Assembly: GCF_036170895.1 (NCBI RefSeq)
Contig: NZ_CP108036.1
Coordinates: forward strand, 6,855,501-6,919,500
Direction: 5' to 3'
DNA: 64,000 nt
Origin: Streptomyces erythrochromogenes
Lineage (GTDB): Bacteria; Actinomycetota; Actinomycetes; Streptomycetales; Streptomycetaceae
Both the position numbers and the translations under genes were made by a program. The notes under the pieces are model-generated. The model did no database searches. It was not told the origin of the DNA and saw nothing but the letters and a program-made list of their open reading frames with translations. Position 1 is the first letter of the stretch; the number at the start of each line of letters is the position of its first letter. Shown piece by piece: positions 8,679 to 16,191 of this stretch.

Positions 8679-9836
8679 TCAGCGGCGGCGGGCCGTGACG
8701 GTCTTCTCCACCGCGAAGAGCTCCTCCTCGACGTGGTCGAGCGCGAGTCGGAGGGCACCGGTCGCAACCGCCGCCTCACCGAGCAGCGACAGGGCCACGC
8801 GCGGCGGGCGCAGGCAGTAGCGCTCCAGCTCCCGGCGCAGGGGTTCCAGGACCCCGTCCAGGCCGGCCGCCCAGCCGCCGACCACCACCAGCTCCGGATC
8901 CATCGCCAGGACCAGCGCCGCCACGTCGTGGACCAGGCGCTGCAGGAACCTTTCCACTGCGGCGACCGCCCGCTCGTCGCCCCGCTTGGCCTTCGCGAAG
9001 ACCTCGGCGACCGCCGGCTCGTCCAGCGGGTGCAGCGGCTCGCCCGTCGTCGACAGCAGCCGCTCCGGCGTCGCCTCGCGGCCCAGCAGGTGCAGGGCGC
9101 CGATCTCTCCGGCCGCCCCGCCGAAGCCCCGGTGGAGTCGGCCGCCGATGAGCGAGCCCGCGCCGGGACTGAGTCCCGCCATCACGAACACCATGTCGCC
9201 GGTGTCACGCGCGGCGCCCTTCCAGTGCTCGGCGACGGCCGCCGCGTTGGCGTCGTTCTCCACCTGTACCGGGCACCGGAACGAGCGCCGCAGGCGGTCC
9301 CCGAGCGGCAGCCCGGTCCAGCCGGGCAGGGCGGTGCCGAGGCGTACCGTGCCGTCCGCCTCCACGATCCCGGGGCTGCCGACCCCGACCGCCCGCAGGG
9401 AGTCCCGCGGCACGCCGGCGCGGCGCAGGAGATCGGCGACGGCCGCGCGCACCCGCTCCAGCCGCTCGTCGGCCGACGCCGTCTCCGCGACCTCCTTGGT
9501 GCCCGCGCCGATGATGCGGCCGTCCAGCCCGGACAGCAGGACCGCGACCCGGTGCGAGCCGATCTCTATGCCGAGCAGGTGTCCGGCCTCGGCCCGGAAC
9601 CGGAACCGTCTGGCCGGCCGTCCCTGCCGCCGCGCGCCCTCCTCCGCGTCGGCCTCGACGACGAGCCCGGTCCCGATCAGCCCCTCCACGACCCCTTCGA
9701 CGGTCGGCCGGGAGAGACCGGTCAGCCGTGTGAGGTCGGTGAGGGTCGGCGACCCGGCCGTGCGCAGTGCACGCAGCACCACCGCGGAATTGATCCGCCG
9801 AAGCAGAGAGGGATCCCCGCCGGTCAGCTGCCCCAA
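8679..9836 (-). CDS. ROK family transcriptional regulator
   Basis: A 385-aa NagC/XylR-type ROK protein. The N-terminal winged helix (LRRINSAVVLRALRTAGSP, LTGLSRPTVEGVVEGLI) is followed by an actin-like ROK domain with LLGIEIGSHRVAVLLSGLDG, VGVGSPGIVEADGTV and ENDANAAAVAEHWKG. The usual Cys-rich ROK zinc motif (CxCGxxGC) is not visible; the matching region reads GGAAGEIGALHLLG, so the zinc site looks lost. Family members repress sugar uptake and catabolism genes in response to a sugar ligand. No sugar transporter is adjacent, so the target is unknown. Confidence 0.88.
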   Translation of the reverse strand: MGQLTGGDPSLLRRINSAVVLRALRTAGSPTLTDLTRLTGLSRPTVEGVVEGLIGTGLVVEADAEEGARRQGRPARRFRFRAEAGHLLGIEIGSHRVAVLLSGLDGRIIGAGTKEVAETASADERLERVRAAVADLLRRAGVPRDSLRAVGVGSPGIVEADGTVRLGTALPGWTGLPLGDRLRRSFRCPVQVENDANAAAVAEHWKGAARDTGDMVFVMAGLSPGAGSLIGGRLHRGFGGAAGEIGALHLLGREATPERLLSTTGEPLHPLDEPAVAEVFAKAKRGDERAVAAVERFLQRLVHDVAALVLAMDPELVVVGGWAAGLDGVLEPLRRELERYCLRPPRVALSLLGEAAVATGALRLALDHVEEELFAVEKTVTARRR

Positions 9837-9937
9837 CGTGTGTCCTCCCAGCTAGCGAGCTTGTCAGCCGGATCGTACTGCGCGTCGGGTGCGGCGGCGA
9901 GAAGCAGCCCCCCATCGGTCGGAGCAGGCCCTTCCTC

Positions 9938-10588
9938 TCAGGCGGGTGAGACGAAGCCCGACTCGTACGCCGTGATCACCGCCTGGGTGCGGTCCCGGGC
10001 CCCCAGCTTCGCCAGGATCGCACTGACATGGGACTTGACCGTCTCCGTGCCGATGATCAGCTCGGACGCGATCTCCACGTTGGTGAGCCCCCGCGCCATG
10101 AGCCGCAGGACCGCCTCCTCCCGTTCGGTCAGGGCGGCCCGCTCCAGCACCGCCCGCGCCTGCCGGTTGCCGTACTCCGCGGCCAGGGCCCGCACGGCCG
10201 CAGGGAAGAGCAGGGTCTCGCCCTCCGCCACCAGCCGTACGGCGTGCACGATCTCGGAAGGCCGGGCCCGCTTCAGGAGGAACCCGTCCGCTCCGGCCCG
10301 CAGCGCCTGGTAGACGTACTCGTCGTTCTCGAAGGTGGTCACCACGAGGATCTTCGGCGGGGAGTCCACCGTACGCAGCACCGCGCGGGTCGCCTCGATC
10401 CCGTCGAGCAGCGGCATCCGCACGTCCATGGCCACCACGTCCGGCCGCAACTGCCGCACGAGCGGGATCACGGAGGCGCCGTCGGCCGCCTCACCCACCA
10501 CCTCGATGTCGGGCTGGGCGTCCAGGACGGCGCGCAGACCCGCGCGGACCAGGGGTTCGTCGTCGACGAGCAGTACGGTAACCGGCAT
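9938..10588 (-). CDS. NarL/FixJ-type response regulator
   Basis: A 216-aa response regulator. The receiver domain has the acidic pair in LLVDDEPLVRAG and the phosphoacceptor Asp55 in VVAMDVRMPLLDG. The LuxR-type HTH spans about residues 148-207 (LTEREEAVLRLMARGLTNVE and ETVKSHVSAILAKLG). It follows the kinase gene with 4 bp between the TGA and the ATG, so the two are co-transcribed. It probably binds the palindrome at 11801-11828 and controls the divergent ABC exporter. Confidence 0.93.
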   Translation of the reverse strand: MPVTVLLVDDEPLVRAGLRAVLDAQPDIEVVGEAADGASVIPLVRQLRPDVVAMDVRMPLLDGIEATRAVLRTVDSPPKILVVTTFENDEYVYQALRAGADGFLLKRARPSEIVHAVRLVAEGETLLFPAAVRALAAEYGNRQARAVLERAALTEREEAVLRLMARGLTNVEIASELIIGTETVKSHVSAILAKLGARDRTQAVITAYESGFVSPA

Positions 10589-10592
10589 CCGG

Positions 10593-11771
10593 TCAGCGTA
10601 TTCGCTCCAGCGGAAGCCGTGCGCGCACCCTCCAGCCGCCCTCGTGCGGTCCGGTCTCGGCCTCCCCGCCGAGCAGCGCGGCCCGTTCCCGTATCCCGCG
10701 CAGTCCGCTGCCGCCGCCGAGCGTGACGCCGGGGCGCTCGGGCAGTGGGTTCGTCACCTCCATTTCCAGCCGGTCCACGGCCATCTCCACCCGCACCCGG
10801 ACCGGTACGGGACCGCAGTGGCGCAGCACGTTGGTGAGCGACTCCTGCAGGATGCGGTACCCCTCCCGGGTTACAGGCCCCGGCAGCTTCTCCAGCGGCC
10901 CGGTCAGTTGTGCGTCCACCTCGGAGCCGGAGGCCCGGGCCGACTCCAACAGCCGGTCGGCCTCCGCCAGCGTCGGCCGCTGTGACGGCGGCTGCCCGGA
11001 CTCCCGCAGCACCCCGAGCACCCGCTCCAGGTCCTCCAGCGCGGCCCGGCCCGTCTCCTCGATGGCGCACAACGCCCGGTCGGTGAAGGCGGGATCACCC
11101 GCGGCGCGCGCCGCCCCCGCCTGCACGACGGCCACGGTCAGCGCGTGCCCGATCGAGTCGTGCAGCTCCCGCGCGATCCGGGTGCGCTCCAGCAACTGCT
11201 CCGTACGCGCCTCCAGGGCGCTCAGCCGCTCGGCCGCCGAAGGACCGAGCAGCCGGGTGGCGATCGCAGTGATCAACTCGCCGAGCAGGACCACGACGAC
11301 CATCAGGACGAGGAGCGGAACGGGCACCAGCAGCGCGGCGACCCAGCGACGCTCGGGTATGAGCGGTGCCAAGGGCCCCGGATCCGGTGAAAAGCCGAGC
11401 GCGTTCGCGAACAGTTCGACGGTCAGCGCGGGCATCCAGACGGTGGCGGCCACCGCCCCCGTCGCTATGACCATCCGCGTCTCCAGCCACAGCACCGTAC
11501 GCCAGCGGTCGCCCCAATGCGCCGAAGGAGCCAGGCTTATGGAGCCGTCGGCGGAGCCGCGGTCATACGGCGTGAGCAGGAACTGAGCCTGGAGCCCCTC
11601 CGCCAGCCGCACCCAGGGAACCAGCCCGAACGGCAGGACGAGCAGCATCGGCCCCCACGGCCACTCCGGCACCACGAACATCCATATGGCCAGCAGCAGC
11701 AGGGGCACGCAGAGGTGCAACCAGCGTGAATAGGTCACTGGTTGGAACGGAGCCCGCAGCAGTCGGTACAT
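10593..11771 (-). CDS. sensor histidine kinase (HisKA_3 type)
   Basis: A 392-aa kinase. It has two pairs of hydrophobic segments in the first 170 residues (for example LHLCVPLLLLAIWMFVV and VAALLVPVPLLVLMVVVVLL) with no large extracellular loop, as in intramembrane-sensing kinases. The phospho-accepting His204 lies in RIARELHDSIGHALT, followed by a HATPase domain (GSGLRGIRERAALLGGEAE). Kinases of this type often sense cell-envelope stress and pair with an ABC exporter, exactly the neighbourhood here. The frame stays open upstream, but ATG 11771 starts a normal membrane protein and leaves room for the operator region. Confidence 0.9.
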   Translation of the reverse strand: MYRLLRAPFQPVTYSRWLHLCVPLLLLAIWMFVVPEWPWGPMLLVLPFGLVPWVRLAEGLQAQFLLTPYDRGSADGSISLAPSAHWGDRWRTVLWLETRMVIATGAVAATVWMPALTVELFANALGFSPDPGPLAPLIPERRWVAALLVPVPLLVLMVVVVLLGELITAIATRLLGPSAAERLSALEARTEQLLERTRIARELHDSIGHALTVAVVQAGAARAAGDPAFTDRALCAIEETGRAALEDLERVLGVLRESGQPPSQRPTLAEADRLLESARASGSEVDAQLTGPLEKLPGPVTREGYRILQESLTNVLRHCGPVPVRVRVEMAVDRLEMEVTNPLPERPGVTLGGGSGLRGIRERAALLGGEAETGPHEGGWRVRARLPLERIR

Positions 11772-11800
11772 GGCTCCATGGTGGCAGTGCCCTGCTCGCG

Positions 11801-11828
11801 GCCGTCTCCCCCACGTGGGGGAGACGGC
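11801..11828. promoter_or_regulatory. perfect 28-bp palindrome between kinase and ABC genes
   Basis: GCCGTCTCCCCCAC (11801-11814) is followed directly by its exact reverse complement, with no spacer. A related half-site ATGGGGGAG follows near 11837. The site lies 30 bp before the kinase start and 52 bp before the ABC start. It is the best candidate binding site for the response regulator, acting on both directions. Confidence 0.6.
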
Positions 11829-11879
11829 ACCCTCGCATGGGGGAGGGAAGGGGGTGGGGCCGGCGGCGAACCTTGAGCC

Positions 11880-12791
11880 ATGAACAGCATCGAGATCCGA
11901 GAACTGACCAAGGCATACGGCGCCCACCGTGCGGTGGACGGCCTCACCTTCGATGTCCTGCCCGGGCGGGTCACCGGATTCCTGGGCCCCAACGGCGCCG
12001 GGAAGTCGACCACCATGCGCCTGCTGCTGGGCCTGGACCGGCCCACCGCCGGCACGGCCACCATCGGCGGCCGACGCTACCTGGACCTGCCCGACCCGCT
12101 GCACCGGGTCGGCGCCCTCCTGGACGCGCAGTCGGCCCACGGCGGGCGCACCGCCCGCGACCACCTGCGCTTCCTCGCCGCCGCAGGCCGCATTCCGGCA
12201 CGCCGGGTGGACGAGGTCCTGGAGCAGGCCGGGATGGCATCCGTGGCGGGGCGGCGGATCAAGTCCTTCTCACTCGGCATGCGCCAGCGCCTCGGCATAG
12301 CCGCCGCGCTGCTGGGCGACCCCGGCGTGCTCCTCCTGGACGAGCCGACCAACGGCCTCGACCCCGAGGGCATCATCTGGATCCGCGAGCTGATGCGCGG
12401 CCTCGCCGCCGAAGGGCGCACCGTGCTGGTCTCCAGCCACCTGATGTCCGAGACCTCCGCGCTCGCCGACCACCTGGTCGTGCTCGGCAACGGCAAGCTG
12501 CTGGCCGACACGTCGATGGAGGAGTTCATCGACGCCCGCAGCACCCGGAGGGTGCGCCTGCGCACCTCCGAACCGGGCCGGCTGCGGACCGCGCTCGCCC
12601 GGGACGGCTTCGATCTGGCCGACGCGGCCGACGGGCGATGGACCGTCGAGGGCATACAGGCCGAGCAGCTCGGCAACCTGGCCGCCCGTGAGGGCATTCC
12701 CGTGCTGGAACTGTCCGACGAGCGCGCCTCACTGGAGCAGGCCTACCTCGACCTCACCGCCGATCACGCGCAGTTCACCGCAACCCACTGA
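11880..12791 (+). CDS. ABC transporter ATP-binding protein (DRA/CcmA-like exporter)
   Basis: A 303-aa ATPase. Walker A is GPNGAGKST (about residues 38-46), the signature is FSLGMRQRLG, Walker B is VLLLDEPTNGLD, and the H-loop is VLVSSHL. The C-terminal 90 residues form the extra domain common in drug or bacitracin-type exporters. It is the first gene of a two-gene operon with the permease 26 bp downstream, and is divergent from the two-component system, which probably induces it. Substrate unknown; envelope-active peptides or antibiotics are the usual guess. Confidence 0.92.
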   Translation: MNSIEIRELTKAYGAHRAVDGLTFDVLPGRVTGFLGPNGAGKSTTMRLLLGLDRPTAGTATIGGRRYLDLPDPLHRVGALLDAQSAHGGRTARDHLRFLAAAGRIPARRVDEVLEQAGMASVAGRRIKSFSLGMRQRLGIAAALLGDPGVLLLDEPTNGLDPEGIIWIRELMRGLAAEGRTVLVSSHLMSETSALADHLVVLGNGKLLADTSMEEFIDARSTRRVRLRTSEPGRLRTALARDGFDLADAADGRWTVEGIQAEQLGNLAAREGIPVLELSDERASLEQAYLDLTADHAQFTATH

Positions 12792-12817
12792 CTTCCCGAC
12801 CTCCAGGAGGCCCCGCC

Positions 12818-13567
12818 ATGCGCGCCGCTCTGCCCACCGTCCCCACCCTGCACTCGGAATGGATCAAGATACGGTCCCTGCGCGGCAGCCTCGGGGGGCT
12901 CATAGCCGTCTTCGTCGTCACCGCGGGCATCCAGGCGCTGACGGCAGCCGCCATCGGCCGGTCCGAGGACGGCAGCATGGGTGACGATCCGCTCTTCGCG
13001 GCCTACTACGGCATCTCCTTCGGCCAGATCGCCGCCATGGTCTTCGGCGCGGGCGCCGTGTCCTGCGAGTTCCACAACGGGGCGCTGCGCACCTCGCTGG
13101 CAGCGGTGCCCAACCGCACCCGCTTCTACCTGTCGAAAATCGCTACGGTGGGCGTCCTGGCCCTGCTGGCGGGTCAGATCACCGGGCTGGTCACCTTCGT
13201 CGCGGGTCAGGCGTTCATGGGGCAGTACGCCCTCGAGCTCGGCGACCCGGGTACCTACCGTGCCGTCGTCGGCAGCGGGCTCTACCTCACGATGATGGCA
13301 CTGTTCGCGGCCGGGCTGACCGCGGTGCTGCGCAGTGGGACGGTCGTGCTGAGCCTGCTCATACCCTTCGTCCTGCTGGTGTCCTTCGTCGTCGGCGAGG
13401 CCGCGGGCGGCGCGGCCCAGTTCCTGCCGGACCGCGCCGGGCAGTTGGTGCTGCACGCCCAGACGCAAGGCGACCTCGGGCCCTGGACCGGGCTCGGCGT
13501 GATGGCCCTGTGGGCCGGGGCTGCCGTGCTCGGCGGATGGCTGGCGGTGCGCCGCAGGGACGCGTGA
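12818..13567 (+). CDS. ABC transporter permease (ABC-2 type)
   Basis: A 249-aa integral membrane protein with about six hydrophobic segments, among them LGGLIAVFVVTAGIQALTAA, FGQIAAMVFGAGAVS, VGVLALLAGQITGLVTF and VVLSLLIPFVLLVSFVVGEA. The EFHNGALRTSLAAVP loop (about 84-98) is typical of ABC-2 exporter permeases. AGGAGG lies upstream of ATG 12818. It pairs with the preceding ATPase to form an exporter. Confidence 0.9.
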   Translation: MRAALPTVPTLHSEWIKIRSLRGSLGGLIAVFVVTAGIQALTAAAIGRSEDGSMGDDPLFAAYYGISFGQIAAMVFGAGAVSCEFHNGALRTSLAAVPNRTRFYLSKIATVGVLALLAGQITGLVTFVAGQAFMGQYALELGDPGTYRAVVGSGLYLTMMALFAAGLTAVLRSGTVVLSLLIPFVLLVSFVVGEAAGGAAQFLPDRAGQLVLHAQTQGDLGPWTGLGVMALWAGAAVLGGWLAVRRRDA

Positions 13568-13607
13568 CAGCAGGCCAGTTGTCAGTGCTGCTCGGGATAC
13601 TGACGGC

Positions 13608-14045
13608 ATGACCACGGCAGAGCACCTCGACACGATCGACCGGCTCCTGGCGAAGGAGTTCCCGCGGGAGCCGGTCCGGAACGTCGGCAGCAGCAGCGGT
13701 CCGGGATTCCATCTGGTGCGGCTGTCCCGGACACGGCAGTTCTGGGACGACGACGGCTCGGGCAGGACCGAGGCCGCCGACCAGATCAGTGCCGAATACG
13801 GGGCGCTCACGCAGGCCGTGACCGACCGGTGGGGAGACCCGCAGATCTTCAGCCTGGGGACGCTGAGGGACCGCGTGGCGGAGGGGGAGGAGATACCGGA
13901 GCCGTGGAAGGAGCTGTGCGGCAGCACCGACCACGTCCACCTGTGGAGGGCCGGAGAGCACTGGCTGGTGGCCTGTGTGACACAGCGGGACGGCGAGGAC
14001 CCCTACCTGCTGACGGCAGGGGCCACCGTCATAGATCCGCGCTAG
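13608..14045 (+). CDS. conserved hypothetical protein
   Basis: A 145-aa soluble, acidic protein with no recognised domain, signal peptide or membrane segment. Tryptophan- and aspartate-rich runs (RTRQFWDDDGSGRTEAADQI and STDHVHLWRAGEHWLVACVT) suggest a compact alpha/beta fold. It ends one base before the GTG of the next gene, so the two are co-transcribed. I do not recognise its function. Confidence 0.7.
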   Translation: MTTAEHLDTIDRLLAKEFPREPVRNVGSSSGPGFHLVRLSRTRQFWDDDGSGRTEAADQISAEYGALTQAVTDRWGDPQIFSLGTLRDRVAEGEEIPEPWKELCGSTDHVHLWRAGEHWLVACVTQRDGEDPYLLTAGATVIDPR

Positions 14046-14046
14046 G

Positions 14047-14532
14047 GTGGCCCGGGTGAGCGACGTATACGAGCTGATGATTGCCGTCGACCTGCGGGAC
14101 GAGATCTCCGAGCCGGAACTGGCCGAGCTGAACTGGCATCTGGGGATCGGACCCCAGCCGGAGCGCCTGACCATCGTCACTGAGTTCCCGGTCGTGGTGC
14201 TGGACGACGCGGACATGCCGGTGATCGAGGACGATCCCCGTCCTCTGCTGGCCGGGCAGGGCGCCGCGTGGCGCGTGGGCGGCGTTCTCTGCTCGGCACT
14301 GGCGAGCCGTGCGGACCAGTCGCGGAAGGGCTGGTCGCTGACGTCCCGGCAGGAGATACACCCGGACGACTTCGACGAGATCGGTGAGCTGCTCTGCTGG
14401 CTGGCCGCAAGGGCCCACGAGACGCACCTGCGCGGGGACGGCGTGGTCGGGATCGGATTCCTCAGGTTCCACGAAGCCGAGGTCCCGGACGTGCTCCAGG
14501 TCGAGAGCGGGCAGGTCGCCTGGCCGGCCTGA
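14047..14532 (+). CDS. conserved hypothetical protein
   Basis: A 161-aa soluble protein. The N-terminal half reads like a small alpha/beta domain (DVYELMIAVDLRDEISEPEL, FPVVVLDDADMPVIEDD). The second half has WRVGGVLCSALASR and IGELLCWLAARAHETHL. No catalytic motif or homologous family is evident. GTG 14047 starts one base after the preceding stop; GTG 14056 is an alternative. It may function with the 145-aa neighbour. It is the last intact gene before the interrupted mug locus. Confidence 0.65.
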   Translation: MARVSDVYELMIAVDLRDEISEPELAELNWHLGIGPQPERLTIVTEFPVVVLDDADMPVIEDDPRPLLAGQGAAWRVGGVLCSALASRADQSRKGWSLTSRQEIHPDDFDEIGELLCWLAARAHETHLRGDGVVGIGFLRFHEAEVPDVLQVESGQVAWPA

Positions 14533-14538
14533 GCCGGC

Positions 14539-14927
14539 CTAGTCGGCGGGGGATTCGGCGGCCTCGCGGAGGCGGGCGTATTCCTGGGCCATGGAGTCGG
14601 CGGTCCAGTGGGCGTTGAGGCCGCTGGGGTTGGGGAGGGCCCAGATGCGGGTGGAGCCGATGGTGCGCTCCTGGGGGCCGATCTGTGCCTTCTTCTCGCC
14701 GAAGGCCGTGCGGTAGGCGGTCACTCCCACCACCGCCAGCCACTGGGGGCGCAGCAGTTCCACCTTGGCCGTCAGGATGCGGCCGCCCTCGCGGAACTCC
14801 TCCGCGCTCAGCTCGTCGGCGCGGGCCGTGGCTCGGGCCACGACGTTGGTGATGCCGAGGCGGTAGGTCAGGAGCTCCTCCTGCTCCGCGGGAGCCAGGC
14901 GGCGCGGGGTGAAGCCCGAGAGGTGCA
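14539..14927 (-). pseudogene. mug: mug, C-terminal fragment (interrupted by mobile element)
   Basis: This is the C-terminal 129 codons of a G/U mismatch-specific uracil-DNA glycosylase. It begins at HLSGFTPRRLAP, continues through ITNVVARATARADELS and ends with the DNA-binding loop motif LPNPSGLNAHW. The catalytic N-terminal part (GINPG motif) is missing here and is found 5.25 kb away at 20183-20342, on the same strand and in a compatible frame. A GTG inside the insert end could in principle start translation of this fragment, but the product would lack the catalytic loop. The gene is therefore inactive while the element is present. Confidence 0.9.
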
Positions 14928-14933
14928 CAGTTA

Positions 14934-14940
14934 TCTGCAC
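14934..14940 (+). repeat. left-end inverted motif of the element
   Basis: TCTGCAC at 14934-14940, followed by CTTCTTGGCTCG, recurs in inverse orientation at the other end (complement of 20172-20178, followed by TTCACCGGTTCG). It also forms a short palindrome with the junction: GGTGCA at 14922-14927 pairs with TGCACC at 14936-14941. It is a likely recombinase binding arm. Confidence 0.5.
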
Positions 14941-14950
14941 CTTCTTGGCT

Positions 14951-14983
14951 CGTTGTTCTCGGTGACGGTTCCCGAGAACAACG
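14951..14983. promoter_or_regulatory. 12-bp inverted repeat upstream of the first recombinase
   Basis: CGTTGTTCTCGG (14951-14962) and its exact complement (14972-14983) are separated by 9 bp. The right arm abuts the ribosome site GAGGAG (14983-14988) of the recombinase gene. It could be an operator or recombinase site, or an mRNA hairpin that limits translation of the recombinase. Confidence 0.5.
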
Positions 14984-14994
14984 AGGAGAGTGAA

Positions 14995-16191
14995 GTGGAT
15001 CTACGACATGAACTGATGGAGGGGCGGGCCGAGCTTCCCCGAGTCGGGGCGGTGGTCCCGGCGCGGGGCATCCATCCTCCGTACATCGTCGTCAATGGGT
15101 ACGACGACGAGATCGAGCCGGTAACCGCGTATCTGCGCGACCTAGCCTTGAATGACAGCAGCCCGCTGACGGTCCGCAGCTATGGGTACGGGCTGCTGCG
15201 CTGGTTCCGGCTGCTGTGGCTACTCGGCGTGGTCTGGGAGAAGGCGACCGAAGCGGAGATTGCCGTACTGACTGGGTGGCTACGGTCGGCGGCGAACCCC
15301 CAGCGTCAGCGCAAGTCGGCCGGGGCCGCTGCTCCGGGATCGGTGAACCTGCGCACTGGTAAGCCGGTCCTGCGAGCCGGGTACGCGCCACGGACGATCA
15401 ACCACGCCCTGTCGGTGGTGAGCGGGTTCTACGAGTTCCATGCCCACCAGGGCAACGGACCGGTCACCAACCCCGTCCCCGACTCACCGCAGCGGCGTCG
15501 GGCCCTGGCTCACCGCAGCCCGCTGGAGCCCAAGCCGGTGCTCGGCCGTGCCCGGCTGCGGCAGAAGGTCGCCGACCGGCCGCCCAGGTCGATCCCTGAT
15601 CACCTCTGGGACGAGTTGTTCGAGCGCATGGGCTGCGAGCGCGACCGCGCACTGCTGGAGTTCTATGTCTCCAGCGGGGCCCGAGCCGAGGAACTACTCG
15701 GCGTCGGTATCGGAGACCTCGACTGGGCCGGCCAGAAGATCTACTTGATCTCCAAGGGCACTCGGGAGCGTCAACCGGTCCCGGCTTCACCGCAGGCGTT
15801 CGTGCGCCTGGCCCGCTACCTTGACGAGATCGGCACCCCGCCGGCGGACGAGCCGCTGTGGCGAACCCGCCGCGGCGCGGACCGGCCGATGACCTACTGG
15901 GCGATGCGCCGGATCATCCAGCGTGCGAATGAGGCCCTGGGCACCAACTGGACGCTGCACGATCTGCGGCACACGGCCGCCAACCGGATGGCCAACGGTG
16001 GCAAGCTCACCCTGCCCGAGGTCCAGGCCGTCTTGCGACACGCCAACATCCAGACCACCAGCCGGTACCTGGCAGTTCGCGTCGAGGAGATCTTCGACAA
16101 GCTCACCGAGCACTACAACGCCCCACGGGTCGAACGCAGCTACCCCACCGGCTACAACGCGGACGACATCGCGGCGGTGTTCGGTGCCTGA
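14995..16191 (+). CDS. tyrosine recombinase, TnpA-like
   Basis: A 398-aa site-specific recombinase. The N-terminal SAM-like DNA-binding domain (about 38-160) includes LTVRSYGYGLLRWFRLLWLL. The catalytic domain has Arg230 (SSGARAEELLG), Lys in ISKGTRER, His322 and Arg325 (LHDLRHTAANR), His349 and the nucleophile Tyr358 (LRHANIQTTSRYLAV). GTG 14995 has GAGGAG six bases upstream. Its stop overlaps the GTG of the second recombinase by 8 bp, implying translational coupling. Order and size match TnpA of Tn554-type transposons. All catalytic residues appear present. Confidence 0.92.
   Translation: MDLRHELMEGRAELPRVGAVVPARGIHPPYIVVNGYDDEIEPVTAYLRDLALNDSSPLTVRSYGYGLLRWFRLLWLLGVVWEKATEAEIAVLTGWLRSAANPQRQRKSAGAAAPGSVNLRTGKPVLRAGYAPRTINHALSVVSGFYEFHAHQGNGPVTNPVPDSPQRRRALAHRSPLEPKPVLGRARLRQKVADRPPRSIPDHLWDELFERMGCERDRALLEFYVSSGARAEELLGVGIGDLDWAGQKIYLISKGTRERQPVPASPQAFVRLARYLDEIGTPPADEPLWRTRRGADRPMTYWAMRRIIQRANEALGTNWTLHDLRHTAANRMANGGKLTLPEVQAVLRHANIQTTSRYLAVRVEEIFDKLTEHYNAPRVERSYPTGYNADDIAAVFGA

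Noticed and set aside
15923..16183. Upstream part of the open frame of the second recombinase
   Set aside because: It is out of frame with tnpA-like coding sequence, Ser/Thr/Pro/Arg-rich, and the GTG at 16184 gives an 8-bp coupling overlap.
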